5,346 nucleotides of DNA from Spirochaetia bacterium (GTDB lineage: Bacteria; Spirochaetota; Spirochaetia; PWKH01). Below the pieces are notes generated by a model. That model ran no database searches. It was not told where the DNA came from and worked only from the letters and a program-made list of their open reading frames with translations. The DNA is taken from the NCBI GenBank assembly GCA_021736545.1, contig JAIPFS010000119.1, forward strand, positions 1 through 5,346, written 5' to 3'. The number at the start of each line of letters is the position of its first letter. The first letter of the stretch is position 1. A program made the translations under genes and the position numbers. Below are positions 1 through 4,565 of the stretch, piece by piece.

Positions 1-176
1 GGAAGTGACTGCACAACCGCAATAATATCCACCATCTCCTCTTCAGTGATCCATCTTCGCCTGGAGACAAACTCCCTTTCCATTAAAGGGAGCATGGCAT
101 AGCCGCCGCCAAGGGTAAAAGCACCAATTTTTAGAAATGTCCTGAAGAGAATCAAGAAATGACGAGATTGTTCCAT
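1..176 (-). CDS. chrA: Chromate transporter (ChrA/CHR family), N-terminal part only
   Basis: This gene is cut by the window edge; 58 codons and two bases of the next are visible, reading leftward from the ATG at 174-176. The peptide begins MEQSRHFLILFRTFLKIG, continues with AFTLGGGYAMLPLMEREFV (about residues 19-37), then RRRWITEEEM, and ends at VVQSL with a probable proline next. The glycine-rich GGGYAM motif in the first hydrophobic segment, followed by an MEREFV-like stretch and a Q-S-L-(P) end, is the hallmark of the CHR domain of membrane chromate/anion transporters. AGGA lies 5 bases before this ATG, which favours it over the in-frame ATG at 180-182, whose only SD-like bases would touch it. 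CHR proteins occur as one long protein or as paired short proteins; which applies here lies outside the window. The frame is distinct from a longer overlapping minus-strand frame at 43-240, which I reject. It sits downstream of the BI-1 gene on the same strand, with a 100-base gap. Substrate is unproven. Confidence 0.85.
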   Translation of the reverse strand, partial: MEQSRHFLILFRTFLKIGAFTLGGGYAMLPLMEREFVSRRRWITEEEMVDIIAVVQSL

Positions 177-198
177 ATGCATCCTGGATAGTAAATAT

Positions 199-226
199 GG
201 GGTCTGCATGACCTGCACGCAGCCCC
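199..226 (-). other. GC-rich imperfect hairpin between the BI-1 gene and chrA
   Basis: GGGG (199-202) and CTGC (204-207) can pair with GCAG (219-222) and CCCC (223-226), leaving one bulged base and an 11-base loop. It lies in the 100-base spacer between the BI-1 stop and the chrA start. On the minus strand it is not followed by a T run, so it is not a convincing intrinsic terminator. It could be an mRNA stability or processing element, or chance. Confidence 0.25.
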
Positions 227-276
227 CGGATAAGCAGCAAGTATTATTATGCTGTTTGTGCTGAAATGTACTGGAA

Positions 277-981
277 TCAATTTCTCCGGCCGAAAATTCT
301 CAAGAGAAAGAGAAATATATTGATAAAATCAAGATACAGTTTTAAAGCGCCGATAATAGATAATTTCACATAGGTCTCTTCATCCATGGACGATCCGTAA
401 GCCTGGTTCCATTTTACGATAGTTTGGGTATCCCATGCTGTAAGGCCGAGAAAAATTATCAGACCGAGATAGGAAATCAAATAATAGATTGAAGAACTGC
501 CGATAAGCATATTTACTACAGTGGCAATGATTATTCCCCACAAACCCATAACTAAATAGGCACCAATTTGGTCTAAATCTCGCTTGGTTGTCATTCCGTA
601 GATGCTCATCCCTGCGAATGTACCAGCGGTGGTAAAGAAAGCCCTTGAAATTGTTAAGCCGGTATAAATCTGAAGCAGAACCGATAGCGTAATTCCATTG
701 AGCACAGCATAGCCTATAAAAGCGGCCACCGCTGAAGAGGATTTCATTTTCTGAATTCTTGCTGAGAGATATATAACAAGACCGAATTCTGCAATAATAA
801 GAATCAGAAATAATCCCGGGGTGGTCAGAAGCGCCCTGGTAAGCTGCTGAGAAGATGCTATTGTATACGAGATAAGACCTGTCAATGCAAGTCCGCCGGT
901 CATCCACAAATAGACATTTCTAAGAATATTACGTTCACGTACTTTGGGAGCACTTAATACTTGTTCTAAAGAAATCGCCAT
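277..981 (-). CDS. Bax inhibitor-1 / YccA family integral membrane protein
   Basis: This is a complete 234-residue protein, a normal length for bacterial BI-1 (TMBIM) members. A short cytoplasmic-type N-terminus (VRERNILRNVYLWMTGG) precedes about seven hydrophobic segments, near residues 22-42, 53-73, 82-103, 112-130, 139-160, 164-182 and 208-228. Family landmarks are FFTTAGTFAGMSIYG in helix 4, GLTAWDTQTIVKW after helix 6 (Asp184) and LKLYLDFINIFLFLLRIFG in the last helix (Asp218). The two aspartates match the di-aspartyl pair that gates calcium leak in the characterised Bacillus homologue YetJ; equating them is inference from motif position. Bacterial relatives include YbhL and the FtsH-associated YccA, so a role in ion leak or membrane-protein quality control is plausible but unproven here. 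GGAGG (989-993) lies 7 bases before the ATG, making the start secure. It reads divergently from rarA and may be co-transcribed with chrA. Confidence 0.93.
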   Translation of the reverse strand: MAISLEQVLSAPKVRERNILRNVYLWMTGGLALTGLISYTIASSQQLTRALLTTPGLFLILIIAEFGLVIYLSARIQKMKSSSAVAAFIGYAVLNGITLSVLLQIYTGLTISRAFFTTAGTFAGMSIYGMTTKRDLDQIGAYLVMGLWGIIIATVVNMLIGSSSIYYLISYLGLIIFLGLTAWDTQTIVKWNQAYGSSMDEETYVKLSIIGALKLYLDFINIFLFLLRIFGRRN

Positions 982-988
982 GTTCTAT

Positions 989-993
989 CCTCC
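989..993 (-). promoter_or_regulatory. Ribosome binding site of the BI-1 gene
   Basis: The minus strand reads GGAGG, then ATAGAAC, then ATG: a strong Shine-Dalgarno with 7-base spacing that fixes the start at 981. Confidence 0.85.
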
Positions 994-1015
994 AAAAAAG
1001 ATATCTTTTTCTTTT

Positions 1016-1041
1016 ACCGAAAATTTTTACCGAAAATTTTT
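1016..1041. repeat. Perfect 13-bp tandem duplication in the BI-1/rarA intergenic region
   Basis: ACCGAAAATTTTT occurs at 1016-1028 and again immediately after at 1029-1041, with no mismatch. Each unit contains the palindrome AAAATTTT, and a related GGTAAA lies nearby at 1070-1075. It lies 35 bases upstream of the BI-1 start codon and, if the predicted minus-strand promoter is right, in the BI-1 leader. It could be a paired operator, a bent AT tract or a simple duplication. Confidence 0.8.
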
Positions 1042-1055
1042 ATCTGCTAACTCTC

Positions 1056-1084
1056 TTTATAAAATTGACGGTAAATCATGAAAA
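1056..1084 (-). promoter_or_regulatory. Candidate promoter for the BI-1 gene
   Basis: On the minus strand, TTTTCA (1079-1084) and TATAAA (1056-1061) are separated by 17 bases. The -10 matches sigma70 consensus at 5 of 6 positions and the -35 at 4 of 6. Predicted transcription would begin near 1049, giving a leader of roughly 68 bases that contains the 13-bp tandem repeat. Confidence 0.45.
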
Positions 1085-1144
1085 GGTCAAGATCTTTTCA
1101 CTTCCGTTTTTATGTAATCTTAGCTATACTGCTTAGCTGTGGAG
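1065..1144 (+). promoter_or_regulatory. Candidate promoter hexamers and RBS for rarA
   Basis: Two possibilities are visible. TTGACG (1065-1070) is a good -35 but has only CAAGAT at a 17-base spacing. TATACT (1125-1130) is a good -10 but lacks a clear -35, and would give a leader of about 16 bases. GGAG (1141-1144) sits 8 bases before the ATG at 1153 and is the RBS that decides the start. The TTGACG overlaps the divergent BI-1 promoter candidate. Confidence 0.4.
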
Positions 1145-1152
1145 TTTTAAGC

Positions 1153-3426
1153 ATGGATTTATTTTCCCAGGAGTACGAACAGAATAAGAATCAGCCGCTG
1201 GCATACCGTATGCGTCCGAGAACTTTGGATGAATATGCTGGACAGGATCACATTGTAGGTAAAGGCCGCCTGCTGAGAAGATCAATTCAGGCCGATCAGC
1301 TTTCATCGGTTATTTTCTACGGACCTCCGGGTACGGGCAAAACAACTTTAGCCAGAGTGATAGCAAACACTACAAAAAGTCATTTTACCACCCTTAATGC
1401 TGTACTTACCGGTGTAAAGCAGCTTCGGGAAGAGATTACCCTGGCTAAAGAGCGTTTAGACTATTACCAGAAAAGGACCATACTTTTTGTTGATGAAGTG
1501 CATCGCTGGAATAAATCTCAGCAGGATGCCTTGCTTCCCTGGGTGGAAAACGGGACAATCATTCTTATCGGAGCTACTACGGAGAACCCCTACTTTGAAG
1601 TCAACTCCGCCCTGGTCAGCAGGAGCCGTATTTTCCAGCTCCTTCCCCTCGGCAGAAAGGAGCTCATGCAAATTGCGCAGATGACTCTTAAAGATAAAAC
1701 AAGAGGATACGGCAGCTATTCGGTAAGCTTTGAAGAAGGTGCTCTTGAGCATTTGGTTGACATTGCAAACGGTGATGCCCGCAGTCTGCTTAATGCCTTG
1801 GAGCTTGCCGTTGAAACAACTCCGGACCTATTCCCTCCGCCTTCGGGAACGGAAATCTTTATTTCTATGGAAGCGGCCGAGGAAAGTATTCAGAAAAAGG
1901 TAGTCCTGTACGATAAAGAGGGTGATTATCACTTTGATGTAATCAGCGCTTTCATAAAGTCAGTACGCGGTTCAGATCCTGATGCAGTACTCTATTGGCT
2001 GGCTCGCATGGTTCAGGCTGGAGAAGACCCGCGTTTTATTTTCCGAAGAATGCTCATTTCCGCCAGCGAGGATATTGGGATGGCAGATCCCCAGGCCTTA
2101 ACTGTAGTTGAATCTGCCGCAGCAGCTTTTGACAGAGTCGGTATGCCGGAAGGCCGATTCCATTTAACCCAGGCGGCACTGTATTTGGCTTCTGCACCCA
2201 AATCAAACAGCAGCTTAGGCTTTTTTGATGCTCTGGCTAGCATTGAGCAGGAGCAGCATCAGGAAGTTCCTCCTCATTTGAAAGATCCTAACCGGGATAA
2301 GGAGGGTTTCGGACATGGAGAAGGCTATCTGTATCCCCATGCGTATCGTGACCATTGGGTAGCCCAGCAGTACCTGCCCGCGGGACTTCAGGGTAAAATT
2401 TTTTATCGTCCATCTAATCAGGGCTATGAATCAGAAATTAAAAATACAGTTATTAAAAATCGAGAATCACAGCTTGAAGCAGTACAGACAGATGCAATCC
2501 CCGAAGCCCTCAGTTTTTCACCGGAAAACAGTAAAAAAGACACATGGCTTCGAAGGCTTTCCAATGAACGCGGGCCGATCTACTCTTCCATACGGGAAGA
2601 GGTCTTTGCTTCTCTTCATCTGCAGCGTCACCATCGTGTACTCGATGCCAATGCCGGTTCAGGACTGCTGATTTGGGAAGCCTGCAGACTTGTACCTGAA
2701 GGAGGTGTATACGGTTTACTTTCTCAGAAAACAGATAAGCTGATGATGGAGCATTACAGCAAACAGCTTGATCAACTTGAACGCCCTCAATTATTTCAGT
2801 CAGATTTAGAAAAATTTTCTGCTGAACGGGAAAATGATTTGAAATTCGAAGCAATTGTCGGGCGGGATGTTCTCACAAGAGCTGCAGATAAGAAAAAGAT
2901 TCTTTCTCTGCTTTTTGAATTACTTGCAGCAGGAGGTAAGATTTCACTGGCAGAAACTGTACCCCGTAAAAGCACCCGTCTTTCTCAGCTGGCAAAACAG
3001 TTTCTTCCTGAAGCTCATTCAAATAATCAATTAAGCCGGTCTTTCAAGACACCAAAAGCGCCTGAATTAAATCAATTCTCTTCTATTGAAGAGCTTATCT
3101 CTTTCCTAGAAGAGGGGGAACAGAAAATTTTCAACGACCCCGAAAATTCTCTTGTAAATTGGGATAGTAACGATATCCTCACTGCTGCAGAAGCAGCAGG
3201 ATTCTCTAATGCAGAGAAACGAGTTAAAATATATACGGAACATCGTTACATTGGCCATGAACTTATTAGTAATTGGATGGAGAAGACATACTTGCCGAAA
3301 AGCAGTTCTGACCGCCGAAAGGATGAAGCCTGCAGAACGGGTGTAAAACATGATGTCGTGAATCTTCTATCTGACAAAAGCTATTCCTGGAGTTTTCAAA
3401 TTCTGTTTCTTAATGGGAGCAGATAG
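1153..3426 (+). CDS. rarA: RarA/MgsA-type AAA+ ATPase fused to a C-terminal methyltransferase-like region
   Basis: The product is 757 residues, against roughly 420-450 for ordinary RarA. Numbering is from the ATG at 1153: Walker A GPPGTGKTT at 57-65, Walker B ILFVDEVHRWNK at 110-121, sensor-1 GATTENP at 140-146 and a sensor-2-like GDARSLLNALE at 207-217. The RarA-specific C-terminal helical region follows (FDVISAFIKSVRGSD, then DPRFIFRRMLISASEDIG, about 261-309) and ends with the usual YLYPHAYRDHWVAQQYLP and FYRPSNQGYE (about 392-426). The family acts at stalled replication forks and binds SSB and DNA ends. The remaining ~330 residues look like a degenerate class I methyltransferase fold: VLDANAGSGLLIWEA (496-510), GGVYGLL, FEAIVGRDVLT (565-575), AAGGKISLAETVPR, and a WDSNDILTAAEAAGF tail. 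No D/NPPY motif is seen. A frame from 1078 adds 25 hydrophobic residues but lacks an RBS. I recall a database family of RarA fused to an unknown domain, so the architecture is probably not unique. Confidence 0.9.
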   Translation: MDLFSQEYEQNKNQPLAYRMRPRTLDEYAGQDHIVGKGRLLRRSIQADQLSSVIFYGPPGTGKTTLARVIANTTKSHFTTLNAVLTGVKQLREEITLAKERLDYYQKRTILFVDEVHRWNKSQQDALLPWVENGTIILIGATTENPYFEVNSALVSRSRIFQLLPLGRKELMQIAQMTLKDKTRGYGSYSVSFEEGALEHLVDIANGDARSLLNALELAVETTPDLFPPPSGTEIFISMEAAEESIQKKVVLYDKEGDYHFDVISAFIKSVRGSDPDAVLYWLARMVQAGEDPRFIFRRMLISASEDIGMADPQALTVVESAAAAFDRVGMPEGRFHLTQAALYLASAPKSNSSLGFFDALASIEQEQHQEVPPHLKDPNRDKEGFGHGEGYLYPHAYRDHWVAQQYLPAGLQGKIFYRPSNQGYESEIKNTVIKNRESQLEAVQTDAIPEALSFSPENSKKDTWLRRLSNERGPIYSSIREEVFASLHLQRHHRVLDANAGSGLLIWEACRLVPEGGVYGLLSQKTDKLMMEHYSKQLDQLERPQLFQSDLEKFSAERENDLKFEAIVGRDVLTRAADKKKILSLLFELLAAGGKISLAETVPRKSTRLSQLAKQFLPEAHSNNQLSRSFKTPKAPELNQFSSIEELISFLEEGEQKIFNDPENSLVNWDSNDILTAAEAAGFSNAEKRVKIYTEHRYIGHELISNWMEKTYLPKSSSDRRKDEACRTGVKHDVVNLLSDKSYSWSFQILFLNGSR

Positions 3427-3512
3427 TTACAATACAGATAACAGATGATGAGAATGAGCACATACTGTTTCATATGAATATTCAGCTTTTCACAGTGCTG
3501 ACGCTTATTCCC

Positions 3513-3532
3513 TGCCTGTATACCGGCATTTT
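3513..3532 (+). terminator. Weak candidate terminator downstream of rarA
   Basis: TGCC (3513-3516) pairs with GGCA (3525-3528); one mismatch and one inner G-C pair close a TATA loop, and TTTT follows. The stem is short and the T run is minimal, so this may not terminate. It is the only hairpin-plus-T arrangement I found between rarA and the tRNAs. Confidence 0.22.
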
Positions 3533-3547
3533 CACTTCCGTTATACT

Positions 3548-3576
3548 TTGACAATATCATTTCCGGATGAGATATT
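3548..3576 (+). promoter_or_regulatory. Candidate promoter of the tRNA cluster
   Basis: TTGACA (3548-3553) is a perfect -35, followed at 17 bases by GATATT (3571-3576), 4 of 6 to the -10 consensus. Transcription would start near 3583, about 107 bases before tRNA-His. Another perfect TTGACA at 3602-3607 has only CAAATT at 17 bases (3625-3630), and could be a second, closer start. Confidence 0.45.
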
Positions 3577-3689
3577 TTTTATCGCAGAATTCCTTCAGGT
3601 ATTGACAAAAATGGTAAAATACAGCAAATTACATGTCGTCGCTGTTAGTAGTAAAACTGTTGACCATCATTGGTTTTCATTGCAGACAT

Positions 3690-3762
3690 GGTGGATGTAG
3701 TTCAATGGTAGAGCACCAGATTGTGGTTCTGGTTGTTGCGGGTTCAAGTCCCGTCATCCACC
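3690..3762 (+). tRNA. tRNA-His (GTG)
   Basis: The acceptor stem GTGGATG (3691-3697) pairs with CATCCAC (3755-3761). The anticodon stem CCAGA/TCTGG encloses loop TTGTGGT with anticodon GTG at 3723-3725, and the T arm GCGGG-TTCAAGT-CCCGT is intact. A genomic G at 3690 opposite C at 3762 supplies the G-1:C73 pair that histidyl-tRNA synthetase requires, confirming identity. CCA is not encoded. It is the first of five tRNAs; the next begins 20 bases later. Confidence 0.96.
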
Positions 3763-3782
3763 CTTTTAACAGCTGCATGTAT

Positions 3783-3856
<74 letters not shown>

Positions 3857-3895
3857 ATTGCGCAGACATGTTATACATAGATAAACATGCGTAAT

Positions 3896-3968
3896 GGGCC
3901 GTTAGCTCAGCTGGCAGAGCAGCAGACTCTTAATCTGCGGGTCGAAGGTTCGATCCCTTCACGGCTCA
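3896..3968 (+). tRNA. tRNA-Lys (CTT)
   Basis: GGGCCGT (3896-3902) pairs with ACGGCTC (3961-3967) with one G-U pair; the discriminator is A. The anticodon stem GCAGA/TCTGC surrounds CTCTTAA, giving CTT at 3929-3931 for the AAG codon. The T arm is GAAGG-TTCGATC-CCTTC. CCA is not encoded. The CTT species reads only AAG, so a TTT-anticodon tRNA-Lys is expected elsewhere in the genome. A 60-base spacer containing a promoter follows. Confidence 0.96.
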
Positions 3969-3996
3969 AAACCTCTGAAAACGAATTGGCAGATGC

Positions 3997-4024
3997 TTGA
4001 CAAATTTCGTTTCACAGGTATAAT
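3997..4024 (+). promoter_or_regulatory. Consensus sigma70-type promoter abutting tRNA-Leu
   Basis: TTGACA (3997-4002) and TATAAT (4019-4024) are both perfect, separated by 16 bases. Only four bases (CACT) separate the -10 from G1 of tRNA-Leu at 4029. Initiation at the usual 6-7 bases past the -10 would fall at about 4031, on or just inside the mature 5' end. It would make Leu-Gly a separate or reinforced transcription unit within the cluster. Confidence 0.8.
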
Positions 4025-4028
4025 CACT

Positions 4029-4111
4029 GCGAGAGTGGTGAAATTGGCAGACACGCTAGACTTAGGATCTAGTGCCTTTACGGCGTAAGGGTTCAAGTCC
4101 CTTCTCTCGCA
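4029..4111 (+). tRNA. tRNA-Leu (TAG)
   Basis: This is an 83-base class II tRNA. GCGAGAG (4029-4035) pairs perfectly with CTCTCGC (4104-4110); the discriminator is A, as expected for leucine. The anticodon stem CTAGA/TCTAG surrounds CTTAGGA with TAG at 4063-4065, reading CTN leucine codons. The long variable arm (4073-4086) forms GCC/GGC. The T arm is AAGGG-TTCAAGT-CCCTT. CCA is not encoded. Its acceptor arm is identical to that of tRNA-Gly downstream. Confidence 0.96.
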
Positions 4112-4152
4112 AAGAGACAGGACCTTTCTGCCAGGTTTGATTCTCAATGCAA

Positions 4153-4224
4153 GCGAGAGTAGCTCAGTGGTAGAGCTCCACCTTGCCAAGGTGGCTGTCG
4201 CGGGTTCAAATCCCGTCTCTCGCT
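4153..4224 (+). tRNA. tRNA-Gly (GCC)
   Basis: GCGAGAG (4153-4159) pairs with CTCTCGC (4217-4223), with T as discriminator, the usual bacterial glycine base. The anticodon stem CCACC/GGTGG encloses TTGCCAA with GCC at 4185-4187, reading GGC and GGT. The T arm is GCGGG-TTCAAAT-CCCGT. CCA is not encoded. It is the last tRNA of the cluster; the terminator starts 6 bases later. Confidence 0.96.
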
Positions 4225-4229
4225 CTTTT

Positions 4230-4264
4230 AAAGGCGATTCGGATTACCGGGTCGTCTTTTTTTT
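4230..4264 (+). terminator. Rho-independent terminator of the tRNA cluster
   Basis: GGCGATTCGG (4233-4242) pairs over all ten positions, counting G-U pairs, with CCGGGTCGTC (4247-4256) around an ATTA loop. Flanking AAA/TTT extends the stem and eight Ts (4257-4264) follow. This is a textbook intrinsic terminator and separates tRNA transcription from tig. Confidence 0.9.
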
Positions 4265-4450
4265 ATGTTTTAGGTATTTATGTTTTATCTGATTATATGA
4301 ATAGAATTTAAAAAAGTGTTGGCCTTTCTGCTGTTTTTTATTAGTTTTTTAGGAAACAAGAAATAGAAAGACTTGAATAAAGGCTGCTGTATAATAGATA
4401 GTGTATATATAGGAAAAATTTTTTAAATAGGATGTTTAATAGTTTTTTTT

Positions 4451-4487
4451 ATTTGGTTTTTTAATTTGGTTTTCTTTAAATTGGTTT
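4451..4487. repeat. Short direct repeats of a TTTGGTTT motif upstream of tig
   Basis: ATTTGGTTTT is exact at 4451-4460 and 4464-4473, 13 bases apart, and AATTGGTTT at 4479-4487 resembles it. In such T-rich DNA this could be simple low complexity; a regulator-binding array is possible but unsupported. Confidence 0.45.
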
Positions 4488-4526
4488 CATGTATGTCACC
4501 TGTGCGTCGGCATGTAACTTCATATA

Positions 4527-4558
4527 TATAATTCAAGCAATATTCAATAGAAAAGAGG
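4527..4558 (+). promoter_or_regulatory. Candidate -10 and RBS of tig
   Basis: TATAAT (4527-4532), inside an alternating CATATATATAAT tract, would place the start of transcription near 4539; no good -35 is visible 16-18 bases upstream. GAGG (4555-4558) lies 7 bases before the ATG at 4566 and supports that start. Confidence 0.45.
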
Positions 4559-4565
4559 AAAGGAA

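Larger units (their letters stand above)
3427..3689 (+). other. 263-base intergenic region between rarA and the tRNA cluster
   Basis: I see no protein gene here. It contains a 10-bp perfect palindrome TTCATATGAA (3469-3478), a weak hairpin TGCC...GGCA followed by four Ts (3513-3532) that might end rarA transcription, and three TTGAC(A/C) -35-like hexamers at 3548, 3602 and 3660 facing the tRNA genes. Confidence 0.6.
4265..4565 (+). other. AT-rich 300-base leader region upstream of tig
   Basis: No coding frame or RNA gene is recognisable. The stretch is strongly AT-rich with many T runs. It holds two TATAAT hexamers, at 4390-4395 and 4527-4532, neither with a good -35 at proper spacing. It also has direct repeats ATTTGGTTTT (4451-4460 and 4464-4473) with a degenerate third copy near 4479-4487, and TTATGTTTTA twice (4263-4272, straddling the terminator T run, and 4278-4287). 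Confidence 0.6.

Noticed and set aside
43..240. Minus-strand open frame of 65 codons at the window start
   Set aside because: It overlaps the chromate transporter in another frame; the chrA frame has clear family motifs and an RBS, and this one has neither.
380..907. Minus-strand frame of 175 codons inside the BI-1 gene
   Set aside because: It is the same-strand shifted shadow of the BI-1 coding sequence, with no recognisable domain or start signal.
2510..2854. Minus-strand frame of 114 codons inside rarA
   Set aside because: Antisense shadow of the RarA C-terminal region; composition is unlike a protein family and the sense frame is well supported.
3866..3889. Inverted repeat CATGTT...AACATG between tRNA-Arg and tRNA-Lys
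   Set aside because: Only six base pairs with an 11-base AT-rich loop and no T run; too weak for a terminator or operator call.
3959..4189. Minus-strand open frame of 76 codons
   Set aside because: It runs antisense through tRNA-Leu and most of tRNA-Gly (CERRDLNPYAVKA is typical antisense tRNA translation); no RBS or family likeness.
4153..4224. tRNA-Gly 3' end as a phage or island attachment site
   Set aside because: No integrase gene and no repeated tRNA 3' fragment followed by foreign genes is visible; a terminator and tig come next.
4322..4384. GCCTTT and AAAGGC complementary hexamers upstream of tig
   Set aside because: Six pairs across a 51-base loop in AT-rich DNA are expected by chance; no riboswitch or leader RNA pattern was recognised.
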